DNA of 64,000 bases from NCBI GenBank assembly GCA_035628915.1, contig DASPIW010000012.1, forward strand, positions 1 to 64,000. The letters run 5' to 3'. A program made the translations under genes and the position numbers. The stretch is from JARBUG01 sp035628915. GTDB lineage: Bacteria > Bacillota > Sulfobacillia > Symbiobacteriales > Symbiobacteriaceae. Positions 39,931 to 47,611 of this stretch are shown here, piece by piece. The notes below the pieces were generated by a model, which was given only the letters and a program-made list of their open reading frames with translations, made no database searches and had not been told where the DNA came from. Position 1 is the stretch's first letter; each line of letters opens with the position of its first letter.

Positions 39931-41286
39931 CTATTCTGCTTCGGGGCGGGTACCCAGGGTGGCCGTCAGTTCAACCTTCTCTCCGCCGCGCAGCACGGTG
40001 ATCTTCGCGACATCGCCCGGCTTCTTGCTCGCCACGAAAGTGTACAGGTCATTAGCGGTCTTGGCCGGCTTGTCATCCAGGGCGATGATCACGTCGGCAA
40101 CAATGGTCCTGCCGATGCGGGTCGGATTCTGGAGGCCGGCCTTCTCGGCGGCACTGCCTTCCTCCACCTTCTCGACGACGATGCCTTCCGTAACGTCCAC
40201 GCCCAACTGCTTGGCGATCTGCGGGGTCAGGTCGAGGGGGCCGACACCGAGATACGCGTAACCCACCTGCTTGCCCGCCATAAGGGTCGGCATCAGTTCC
40301 TTGGCCAGGCCGATGGGAACAGCGAAACCGATGCCCAGGTTGCCGCGTACCCCGCTGGTGCCGGTGTCAATCAGCGTGTTGATGCCGATCACTTCGCCGT
40401 TGGCGTTCAGAAGGGGGCCGCCGGAGTTGCCGGGGTTGATGGCGGCGTCCGTCTGGATGCCGCCCGGAATGGAGAAGAGCGGATTCTCGGCGGGATCTTC
40501 ATTCAGCGTCCGGTTGATCGCCGAAACGATGCCGGCTGTCACAGTGAACTCCTGACCAAACGGGCTGCCGATCGCGACGGCAAGCTCACCGACCTGGACC
40601 ACCGAAGAGTCGCCCAGTGGAGCAGCGACCAGGGACCGGCTGCCGGGATCGACCTTAACGATGGCGACATCCTTATACCTGTCGGAACCCATCACCTTAC
40701 CGTCCAGCACCGTGCCGTCGACGAACTTGACCTTAATGGAGGAAGCGCCTTCAATGACGTGGTGGTTCGTCATGATGTAGCCCTGCGGATCGACCACAAA
40801 GCCGGAGCCCAAACCGGAGCCGCGGAGCGAGCCGCGCTTGGTCTCCGTCTCGATTTTGACGACGGCCGGGCTGACCCGCTGCCAGATGCCCGGGATCACG
40901 CTCGCCGCCACCTCGGCGCTGGTCTGCGAAATCGCCTTCAGACCGGAAGACGTGTTAACCGAATACCCGATGGGCGTGTGATCCTTGACATACTTGCTGG
41001 CCACGCCCCATGCGGTGGCGCCGCCGGCGGCGGCGCCCATCGCCACCAGGGCCAGGGCGGCGGCAAACATCTTCAGGCCGGAACGGGACTGCTTCGGAGC
41101 CGGGGGCGCATTATTCGTCATCGGTTCAGCCGGTGCGGCCGCCCCCGGAGTTTCGGGCAGTTGCATGACGGGGTCTTGCGGAGCCGCGGCCTGTTCGGGC
41201 CGGCCGGCGTCCGGAGTAGCTCCCGCTGAGGGCTGCTCGCTATGCTCCCCGTTGTCATAGATGGGATGCTCCTTGTCGTTTAGCAT
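39931..41286 (-). CDS. HtrA-like membrane-anchored serine protease
   Basis: Extracytoplasmic quality-control protease. A 70-residue disordered cytoplasmic tail and one membrane segment (about 72-95) precede the trypsin domain. The catalytic triad is H176 (TNHHVIEG), D206 (KDVAIV) and S288 (GNSGGPLL). The PDZ domain begins near residue 340 (LGVGPLDLTPQIAKQLG). ATG with GGAGGG. 451 residues, normal for the HtrA/YyxA type. Confidence 0.95.
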   Translation of the reverse strand: MLNDKEHPIYDNGEHSEQPSAGATPDAGRPEQAAAPQDPVMQLPETPGAAAPAEPMTNNAPPAPKQSRSGLKMFAAALALVAMGAAAGGATAWGVASKYVKDHTPIGYSVNTSSGLKAISQTSAEVAASVIPGIWQRVSPAVVKIETETKRGSLRGSGLGSGFVVDPQGYIMTNHHVIEGASSIKVKFVDGTVLDGKVMGSDRYKDVAIVKVDPGSRSLVAAPLGDSSVVQVGELAVAIGSPFGQEFTVTAGIVSAINRTLNEDPAENPLFSIPGGIQTDAAINPGNSGGPLLNANGEVIGINTLIDTGTSGVRGNLGIGFAVPIGLAKELMPTLMAGKQVGYAYLGVGPLDLTPQIAKQLGVDVTEGIVVEKVEEGSAAEKAGLQNPTRIGRTIVADVIIALDDKPAKTANDLYTFVASKKPGDVAKITVLRGGEKVELTATLGTRPEAE

Positions 41287-41507
41287 AACTCTATTCCCTC
41301 CATCAGAGTTGTATCGTGCCGACGATCACATTCTCTCTTAGGACGCTGAGTTCTACCTGAAAGATGTGTGAAGCAGCCCTTAGCGTTTGATCAACGTTTC
41401 TACTCGAATGCCCGCGGGGAGCCGCTCACCAGGGTTTTTCAACCACCGTGCATGATTGTCTTCCTGTTATGGAGAATGTGCGGTTTTTGGCCAGAGTATA
41501 CGGGACG

Positions 41508-41537
41508 TTGACGAACCCGACCGGCCCATGCTATGAT
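41508..41537 (+). promoter_or_regulatory. Promoter of the VOC gene
   Basis: TTGACG (41508-41513), 18-base spacer, TATGAT (41532-41537). Confidence 0.6.
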
Positions 41538-41552
41538 TTCCACAGCGGACTA

Positions 41553-41566
41553 CGAACACTTGTTCT
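41553..41566 (+). promoter_or_regulatory. LexA/DinR-like box overlapping the transcript start
   Basis: CGAAC-ACTT-GTTCT fits the Gram-positive SOS pattern CGAAC-N4-GTTCG with the last base different. Its place just after the -10 box would block transcription. Confidence 0.4.
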
Positions 41567-41601
41567 AGTTCTGACAAGTACATACCGAAAGGATGAGCGG
41601 A

Positions 41602-41949
41602 GTGTCCAACCCTGTCGTCCACTTCGAGGTTACGGGAAGCGATGGCCGTAAGCTGCAGGAGTACTATGCGAACCTGTTCGGCTGGAAGGTCAATGCCGAC
41701 AACCCCATGGAATATGGGCTGGTCCCGGCGAGCGGAGGCGGAATTGGTGGCGGTATCTGTTCCGGTCCCGGCGGCGTCGTGGTCTACGTTGCGGTGCCTG
41801 ACCTGCAGGCAGCGCTGGACAAGGCCGTCGCTCTAGGCGGAAAAGTGGTTACCCCGGTCACGCACGTGCCCGGCATGGTTACCTTCGCTCAGTTCCAGGA
41901 CCCCCAGGGGAACCTGATGGGCCTCGTGCTCGATGACCCCAACATGTAG
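41602..41949 (+). CDS. VOC family (glyoxalase/dioxygenase-fold) protein
   Basis: One vicinal-oxygen-chelate domain, 115 residues: VVHFEVTGSDGRKLQEYYANLFGWKV, then YVAVPDLQAALDKAVALGGKVVTPVTHVPGMVTFAQFQDPQGNLMGLV. The GTG at 41602 has AAAGGA eight bases upstream; ATG at 41593 is too close to it. Substrate unknown. Confidence 0.82.
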   Translation: MSNPVVHFEVTGSDGRKLQEYYANLFGWKVNADNPMEYGLVPASGGGIGGGICSGPGGVVVYVAVPDLQAALDKAVALGGKVVTPVTHVPGMVTFAQFQDPQGNLMGLVLDDPNM

Positions 41950-41971
41950 ATCGATCCAGAGCATGTAAAGT

Positions 41972-42000
41972 AACCGCCCTCGGCCAGAGGGCGGTTGTTC
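41972..42000. terminator. Terminator between VOC and histidine kinase genes
   Basis: Perfect 10-base stem AACCGCCCTC/GAGGGCGGTT, followed by GTTCTTATG on the plus strand; it lies between convergent stops. Confidence 0.7.
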
Positions 42001-43365
42001 TTATGCTTCTCCGCGGTATCCCGGCAGCCACAGCGTAAACGTGCTCCCTTTACCCAGTTCGCTCTCCACGCTGATTTTGCCGCCGTGCACGTTCGCCGCC
42101 CACTGAGCGATGGCCAGGCCCAGGCCTGCGCCGCCCCGGGCTCGGGCCCGGTCGGCCCGGTAAAAGCGCTCGAACACATGGAGCAGGTCTTCCCGGGCGA
42201 TGCCAATGCCCGTGTCCTGCACCTGAATGACCACGCCTTCCCCCTGGCGCCCCGCCCGCACAGTCACAGTGCCGGAGGGCGTGTACTTGAAGGCGTTATC
42301 GATCAGAATCAGTATGAGCCGGGTCAGCCACTCGCTGTTCCCCAACACCGTGACCTGGTCCAGTGCCTCCGGCAGATTCCCCACGAACTGGGCGTCGTGG
42401 GGCATCGCCTGCGCTTTTCTGATAGCGTCGGCCACCAGCGGTCCCAGAGCCACGGGCTGCAGGTCGGGTTCATGTCCCGTATCGGCCCTCGCCATGGTCA
42501 GCAGTTCATCCACCATGCGGCTGAGCCGCTCGGCCTCGGAGGCCATGTCGGTCAGCGCCTCCGGATCCAGGGTACCGGCCCGGGTAAGGTAGTCAATGTT
42601 TCCCCGGATTATCGTCAGCGGCGTGCGCAGTTCGTGCGACGCGTCGGCCACGAACCGCTGCTGTGCATCGACCGAGGCTTCGAGGCGGGCATACATGGCC
42701 TGCAACTGGTCAAGCATGTCGTTGAACGTGGCGACCAGGCGCCCGATTTCGTCCTCCGGCCCCTGGTAGGGAACGCGCAGGCTAAGGTCGGCCGACTCGC
42801 CAACCATTTCCGCTGCGCTGGCCACTTTTTCGATGGGCTCAATCGCGCGTCCCGCCAGCCACCAGACCGCCAGGGCAGCCAGGAACATAAACGACACGAC
42901 GCCTGCGCCCAGCGGCAGGCGGAGCCGCTCGGACGCCAACTCCAGCGTATTGAGGTTGTCGGCCACCTGGACGTACATTGGGGGCAATCCCTTGCTGAAG
43001 ACCGGCATGGTATAAAGCCGGTATGTCTCCTTGTTCAGATCAACTTCGGTGGAAAAGACCGCCGACCCGTTGCGGGCGGCGTCGGGCAGGGGAAACATGC
43101 CGAAGACGTTGGAAGAGTGGGCAATCTGCGTACCGGCTGTCCGTACCAGCACAAACGTGGATTTGTCGCCAAGGCTGTTCATGTCGGGCAGCGTACCCTT
43201 GGAGGCGAAATGCAGGGCGACTTTTTCCGCGACGTTCTGCAAGGTGGAGTCAACCGCCTGCATGAAAGTCATTCGGAGCACGTTGTACAGGAGCAGGCTG
43301 AACATAATCAGGCCTACGGCCAGCAGGCCGGTATACAGCAGGGTGAGCCGCAGCCGGATGGACAC
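42001..43365 (-). CDS. Membrane sensor histidine kinase
   Basis: Two membrane segments flank a 120-residue extracytoplasmic sensor; then HAMP (ADLSLRVPYQGPEDEIGRLVATFNDML) and HisKA with the phosphorylated His in FVADASHELRTPLTIIRGNIDYL. The ATPase has the N box (LILILIDNAFKYTP), G1 box (VQDTGIGIA) and G2 box (GGAGLGLAIAQW). GTG at 43365 follows GAAGGAG; a GTG three codons earlier sits within that site. It overlaps the partner regulator's stop region. Confidence 0.93.
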   Translation of the reverse strand: MSIRLRLTLLYTGLLAVGLIMFSLLLYNVLRMTFMQAVDSTLQNVAEKVALHFASKGTLPDMNSLGDKSTFVLVRTAGTQIAHSSNVFGMFPLPDAARNGSAVFSTEVDLNKETYRLYTMPVFSKGLPPMYVQVADNLNTLELASERLRLPLGAGVVSFMFLAALAVWWLAGRAIEPIEKVASAAEMVGESADLSLRVPYQGPEDEIGRLVATFNDMLDQLQAMYARLEASVDAQQRFVADASHELRTPLTIIRGNIDYLTRAGTLDPEALTDMASEAERLSRMVDELLTMARADTGHEPDLQPVALGPLVADAIRKAQAMPHDAQFVGNLPEALDQVTVLGNSEWLTRLILILIDNAFKYTPSGTVTVRAGRQGEGVVIQVQDTGIGIAREDLLHVFERFYRADRARARGGAGLGLAIAQWAANVHGGKISVESELGKGSTFTLWLPGYRGEA

Positions 43366-43370
43366 GGGGG

Positions 43371-44063
43371 TCACTCCTTCAACACGTAGCCAACACCCCG
43401 GACGGTCTGGATCAGGCGGGCTTCACCCCCGGCCTCCAGCTTTTGCCGCAGATATCCTACGTATACTTCAAGTACATTACTTTCGCCCGTATAGTCATAG
43501 CCCCAAACATGTTCCATGAGGTTGTCGCGCGTCAGGACCTGCCTGGGATGGCTCATGAAAAGGGTCAGCAGCTCAAACTCTTTTGCCGTCAGGTCAATGA
43601 CCCGTTCGCCGCGGCGCGCTTCACGGCTGGCCGTGTCCAACTGCAGGTCGGCGTAACGGAGAATGCCCGGCCTGGCGTCATCTTCCTGCTTCGGCGCCTT
43701 CTGACGGCGCAGCAGGGCCCGCACCCGGGCCAGCAGTTCCTCAAGGGCAAACGGCTTGACCAGGTAATCGTCGGCGCCCATGTCGAGCCCCTGTACCCGG
43801 TCGGAAACGGCATCCCGCGCCGTCAAAATCAGAATCGGCACCTCTTCGCCGGCCGCCCGGACCCGGCGGCAGACTTCCAGGCCGTCAACTTCGGGCATCA
43901 TCCAGTCCAGAATCATCAGGTCAGGGCTGAAGTCGGTCAGGGTGCGCAAGGCGTCTGGTCCGCCGTTGGCCACCAGCACTTCGTACCCCTCCAGGACAAG
44001 AGCACGCCTCAAGAATGAAGTGATCTTGGCATCATCATCGACGACCAGAATGCGCTGTGGCAT
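43371..44063 (-). CDS. OmpR/PhoB-family response regulator
   Basis: Receiver with VVDDD near the N-terminus, phosphoacceptor in LMILDWMMPEVDG and Lys in DDYLVKPFALEELLARV; C-terminal winged helix with VIDLTAKEFELLTLFMSHPRQVLTRDNLMEHVWGYDY and a YVGYLRQKLE recognition end. ATG follows AAAGGAGGCG. Same operon as the kinase downstream. Target unknown. Confidence 0.95.
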   Translation of the reverse strand: MPQRILVVDDDAKITSFLRRALVLEGYEVLVANGGPDALRTLTDFSPDLMILDWMMPEVDGLEVCRRVRAAGEEVPILILTARDAVSDRVQGLDMGADDYLVKPFALEELLARVRALLRRQKAPKQEDDARPGILRYADLQLDTASREARRGERVIDLTAKEFELLTLFMSHPRQVLTRDNLMEHVWGYDYTGESNVLEVYVGYLRQKLEAGGEARLIQTVRGVGYVLKE

Positions 44064-44114
44064 AAGCAGCGCCTCCTTTCTGGGGTTCTTAGCTGAGTAT
44101 GCCCGCGTTTGACG

Positions 44115-44672
44115 TTACCGCCCGGGAATCCGGAACATCGTATCGTACTCCCGGTAAAAGGTATCCCGTAGCAGGCCGAAAACGTGGACGTCCTGGCGGC
44201 CGCCGTTATGCAGTTCGTGGCCGAGGAGGATTCCCTCGCCTTTCATGCCAGAGGCGGTCATCAGCCGGAGGGACCGGGTATTGAAGCCATAGACTTCGGC
44301 ATACAGGCGCTCCAGGTTCTCCACCGAGAACGCATAGTCGTACAGGATGCGCAGGGCCGTGCGGCCCACGCCGCGGCTCCAGACGGACCTGTCCCCGATG
44401 ACGATGCCGACGGCAGCCCGGCGCTGCTCCCGGTCAATCAGGGCCAGTTGAACCCGTCCGACTAACCGGTCTTCGTAGACAACGCCGAAATAGACCATGT
44501 CGTCGTCCGGCTCGAGCATCTTGCTTTCCCAGCGCTTCTCAAACTGGGCGTAGGATCGGCGGGGGCCCCACGAGCTGAGTAGATCGAGTTCATAGTCCAG
44601 GTGCCACGGGTACATCGTTTCGATGTCCGACGGCTCCAGCGGACGTAGGGTGACACCATCTCGTGTGAACAT
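44115..44672 (-). CDS. GNAT family N-acetyltransferase
   Basis: RimJ/RimL-like: VTLRPLEPSDIETMYPWHLDYEL, AAVGIVIGDRSVWSRGVGRTALRILYDYAF (acetyl-CoA Q/RxxGxG/A region as RGVGRTA) and LYAEVYGFNTRSLRLMTASGM. GGAAGGTG precedes the ATG. 185 residues. Acceptor unknown; could be protein N-terminal, spermidine or a drug. Confidence 0.85.
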   Translation of the reverse strand: MFTRDGVTLRPLEPSDIETMYPWHLDYELDLLSSWGPRRSYAQFEKRWESKMLEPDDDMVYFGVVYEDRLVGRVQLALIDREQRRAAVGIVIGDRSVWSRGVGRTALRILYDYAFSVENLERLYAEVYGFNTRSLRLMTASGMKGEGILLGHELHNGGRQDVHVFGLLRDTFYREYDTMFRIPGR

Positions 44673-44843
44673 CCGGGAAACACCTTCCTACATATTTCTA
44701 CATCGCAACATTTCACCCGCTGATGGCTTTTCCCCTCCTTCCCGGACCGAAAGGACTCCCGCTGGCTCGGAAAGAATTCATGAGGCCATGAGGAGAATGT
44801 TACCCCGTGACGACGAAGGGGATAGGCAAGGAGGTCGGCTTGA

Positions 44844-45485
44844 TTGGGGCAGCTTGCTACCTGGACGGACCAGGCTCTGCTGGAGTCGGCCCTGAGCGGT
44901 TCTGAATCCGCCTGGGTCACCCTGGTGGACCGGTATCATCCCGCGGGCCTGCGCTACGTCCGCCGCCACATCGACGACCCGCACCTGGCCCAGGACATCA
45001 TGCAGAATCTGTGGATCGCCCTGGTCGGCGCCGTGCGGCGCCAACTGCCCGACCACTTCGCCGCCCTGTTCTGGACTCTGCTCAAGCGCCGCCTCATCGA
45101 CGAGCTGCGCCGCAAGGGGCGTACGAAGGAAGCTGCCATTCTGGACGCCCCCCTTCAGGGCGACGAGTCCGAAGGCAGCTCGCTCCTGGAGCGGCAGACC
45201 GGGAAAGAGCCTGATCCGCAGGAAGCCAGTGTCCGTTCCGAAGAGCAGCAGCTTCTGTATCGGGCGCTCGACCAACTGCCTGACCACTACCGTCTCGTGA
45301 TTGTCTCCCGGCAGCTGGAAGGTCTGTCCAACAAGGAGACCGCACGGCTGCTGGTCACCGAAGGCCTGGTCACCGACGACGGCAATGTCGAAAAGCGGGT
45401 CGAAAACTACTATTACCGGGGCCTCAAGGAGCTGAAACGCCAGCTGGAGGCTCTGGGCTTCAATGGAGGAGGTGGCGCAGCATGA
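44844..45485 (+). CDS. Sigma-70 family RNA polymerase sigma factor
   Basis: ECF-like: region 2 as YHPAGLRYVRRHIDDPHLAQDIMQNLWIALVGAV and region 4 as ALDQLPDHYRLVIVSRQLEGLSNKETARLLV...NVEKRVENYYYRGLKELKRQL. TTG start with a perfect AAGGAGGT eight bases upstream. 213 residues with an acidic linker. Its end overlaps the next gene by four bases (ATGA). No classical zinc anti-sigma follows; the HTH and protease genes may take its place. Confidence 0.88.
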   Translation: MGQLATWTDQALLESALSGSESAWVTLVDRYHPAGLRYVRRHIDDPHLAQDIMQNLWIALVGAVRRQLPDHFAALFWTLLKRRLIDELRRKGRTKEAAILDAPLQGDESEGSSLLERQTGKEPDPQEASVRSEEQQLLYRALDQLPDHYRLVIVSRQLEGLSNKETARLLVTEGLVTDDGNVEKRVENYYYRGLKELKRQLEALGFNGGGGAA

Positions 45486-46069
45486 CGAGGCCGATCGAAT
45501 CGATCGTGGCCGAAGCACAGCAGCGCCTGGAGACCACCGGCCGGCTCGACACGGCGGCTTATCTCTCCGCCTATCCGGAGCATGCGGCTGAACTCCAGGA
45601 ACTGCTGCCGGTCATGCTCACGCTGCATCAAGAGAAGCGCTGGCAGGCGGCCGAGTCCGCAAGCCGGGCGTTCGCCGTCGGGCTGTTTGCCCAGCTCGGC
45701 GCCCCGGCCCGGGCCGAAGGCTCCGTGGGCGCCCTCTTCAGCCAGGAGCTGTCCGAGTCCGGCATTTCCCTCGAAGAGCAGTCCCGGCGGACCGGCCTGC
45801 CGGTGAAAGCGCTTAAGGCGATCCTGAATGACCCCACGCCCGTCTCCAGCCTGGACAACGCCGGCATCAAGCAGCTGGCGGACCGGGTGGCCGCCCCGTT
45901 CGCCGCTCTGGCCAAGGAGTTCCGGCGGGTCAAGTCGCTCTGGTCGCTCTCCAATCTGGAAGGCGGCACGGTCTTCACCCGCGACAAGGAGACCAGCTCC
46001 GCCGAGGAACAGAAAGCCCTGCGGGACAAGGTACGCAAGGCCACCCGCAAGCCGCCGGAGGAACAGTAG
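45482..46069 (+). CDS. Helix-turn-helix-like protein of the sigma-factor operon
   Basis: 195 residues. The centre ISLEEQSRRTGLPVKALKAILND resembles an XRE-type HTH, after an N-terminal four-helix segment (DTAAYLSAYPEHAAELQELLPV) that looks like repeats found in anti-sigma or sigma-associated proteins. The C-terminus is basic. It overlaps the sigma gene's stop and is followed after one base by the protease gene. Suggested role: regulator of, or partner to, the sigma factor. Confidence 0.65.
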   Translation: MTRPIESIVAEAQQRLETTGRLDTAAYLSAYPEHAAELQELLPVMLTLHQEKRWQAAESASRAFAVGLFAQLGAPARAEGSVGALFSQELSESGISLEEQSRRTGLPVKALKAILNDPTPVSSLDNAGIKQLADRVAAPFAALAKEFRRVKSLWSLSNLEGGTVFTRDKETSSAEEQKALRDKVRKATRKPPEEQ

Positions 46070-46070
46070 C

Positions 46071-46655
46071 ATGGCCCCGCCGCGCAGCCCCGCCGAGGCG
46101 AAGGCCACTGAAGTGCTGCAGCGGGCGCGTGAGGAGTCCGTCGCCCTGGGCGAACAGTGGGACGCCTATAACGTGGATGTCGAACTGCTGGCAGCCATTC
46201 TCTTCGATTTGGGGGTTCAGCAGGTGCCGGACCTGCGGGTCGGCGAGCGGGAGTACGCCGGCTTCCTGGACGGCGACGCCGGGCTGGTGGTGGTGGAAGA
46301 GACCCACCACGAGCACCGGCGCCGCTTCTCCATCGCCCACGAAGTGGGCCACTACGTCCTGCACTATTTGCCGCGCACGGCGCCGGTGGGCGTCTTCGCC
46401 TGCACCAGCCGGGACATGGAGACCGATGCCGTGCCGGCCCGCGAGAGTGCCGCCCGCCTCCTCCACTGCCGCCGGGAAGTGGAGGCTAACCTGTTTGCCG
46501 GCGAGCTGCTCATGCCGGCGCCTTCGGTCGCGGCCATGCACAAGGTGACCGGCGGCCAGGTGGGAAAGCTGGCCCGTCATTTCAACGTGTCGGCCCGGGC
46601 CATGGAGATCCGGCTGACCCGCCTCGGGCTCCCGTTTTCACCCATACTGCGGTAG
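46071..46655 (+). CDS. ImmA/IrrE-type metallo-endopeptidase
   Basis: HEVGHY in RRRFSIAHEVGHYVLHYLP gives the HExxH zinc site, and EVEANLFAGELLMP the third ligand Glu, as in ImmA/IrrE proteases that cleave XRE repressors. The ATG at 46071 follows GGAGGAA. 194 residues with a CRR-CHC Cys pair before the third ligand. As third gene of the sigma-HTH operon it could cleave the HTH protein to free the sigma factor; that is inference. Confidence 0.85.
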   Translation: MAPPRSPAEAKATEVLQRAREESVALGEQWDAYNVDVELLAAILFDLGVQQVPDLRVGEREYAGFLDGDAGLVVVEETHHEHRRRFSIAHEVGHYVLHYLPRTAPVGVFACTSRDMETDAVPARESAARLLHCRREVEANLFAGELLMPAPSVAAMHKVTGGQVGKLARHFNVSARAMEIRLTRLGLPFSPILR

Positions 46656-46673
46656 AAAATCGAAAAAAGTTGA

Positions 46674-46702
46674 CGCCCCCGCGAGGAGAATTCGCGGGGG
46701 CG
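46674..46702. terminator. Hairpin after the sigma-HTH-protease operon
   Basis: Ten-base CGCCCCCGCG/CGCGGGGGCG stem with a 9-base loop. On the minus strand it is followed by TCAACTTTTTT; on the plus strand the tract is weak. Confidence 0.5.
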
Positions 46703-46753
46703 CTCGACCTTACGGGCAGAGAACAAACGGTGAAACCGAAGGAGGGCCTGAAC

Positions 46754-47116
46754 ATGAAAGATGTGCTGACTGCAGCGGCTCGGGTGATGGCGATGGAGAA
46801 CGGTGCAAGCTTTACGGCGATGCCCGGCGTCGCTTATGACCTGACGGACTGCGCACTGAGCACCATGGCCCGGGCCCTGCTCGGCCAGTTTGACGGCACC
46901 GGCATCGACTTGATTTCCCTTGGGCGGACCGGCGACACCCTGGTCGCCCGCATTGACGAAGCGGCAGCAGAAGAGCCGCTCTGCCCCCTGGCGTTTGACC
47001 GGGTGGTGCGCAAGCTCTCCTGGCAGTTGCTGGGCCAGGTCTGGACCGGCCGGATCGACATTGATGCTGCACTCACTCCCACCCCCGTGTCGCACGAACT
47101 GGTCAGGGTCGCATAG
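46754..47116 (+). CDS. Uncharacterised small protein
   Basis: 120 residues; MKDVLTAAARVMAMENGASF at the start, a CALSTMARALLG stretch in the middle and no membrane segment. No family recognised. ATG at 46754 with AAGGAGGG at good spacing. It may be co-transcribed with the sigma operon through the hairpin. Confidence 0.65.
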   Translation: MKDVLTAAARVMAMENGASFTAMPGVAYDLTDCALSTMARALLGQFDGTGIDLISLGRTGDTLVARIDEAAAEEPLCPLAFDRVVRKLSWQLLGQVWTGRIDIDAALTPTPVSHELVRVA

Positions 47117-47179
47117 CGTTCTGCCCAGTCCCGCGAGAGCCCGGTGGAACAGCAGAAGCAGTTGCACCCTCGGACATGC

Positions 47180-47219
47180 GGGCGGCAGGAGTCAAGCCGA
47201 CGTATTGCCGCCCCTTGAG
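47180..47219. terminator. Possible terminator between convergent genes
   Basis: GGGCGGCA/TGCCGCCC arms (47180-47213) followed by CTTGAG; weak T-tract. Confidence 0.35.
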
Positions 47220-47257
47220 TTGAGGTCACGACACAGGGGCGCCGCCCCATGCAGCCC

Positions 47258-47581
47258 TCACTCAGCCGGGCGGGGCCCCGCCTCCAGGCCGCTGCCGCTC
47301 ACCGTCATGGCGGGCCGCACCTTCAGGTCGCCGGTCACCCGCACCTGACACGAGAGACGAAGCGGCTCAGGCGTCAGCCCCTTCTTGGCAAAAGCCTCCC
47401 GCTCAGCCTCGCTGACCGGCCCCAGGTCCCCGGTCAGCACGTCCACCCGGCATGATGTGCACCTGGCATTGCCGCCGCAGCGGTGCAGAATGTCCACCCC
47501 GTTGTCTTCCAACGCCAGGACCAGCTTCGTACCCACCGGCACCTCAAAGGTCCCGCGCCCCTCAACCTCAACCTTGGGCAT
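47258..47581 (-). CDS. Plant-type 2Fe-2S ferredoxin
   Basis: The cluster ligands are RCGGNARCTSC (Cx5Cx2C) and the later LSCQV. 107 residues with a VPVGTKLVLALEDNGVDILH strand. It is the last gene of the 2-oxoacid dehydrogenase operon, 30 bases after lpd. Its partner in this place is not known; it might serve a lipoyl-linked or unrelated reductase. Confidence 0.9.
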   Translation of the reverse strand: MPKVEVEGRGTFEVPVGTKLVLALEDNGVDILHRCGGNARCTSCRVDVLTGDLGPVSEAEREAFAKKGLTPEPLRLSCQVRVTGDLKVRPAMTVSGSGLEAGPRPAE

Positions 47582-47611
47582 ATCGATTCGCCTCCCACTA
47601 AACGGAAACCG

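Larger units (their letters stand above)
41287..41601. other. Divergent gap between htrA-like and VOC genes
   Basis: Carries the VOC promoter and the inverted GAAC-N4-GTTC element. A convincing promoter for the HtrA-like gene was not found; no gene lies here. Confidence 0.5.
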
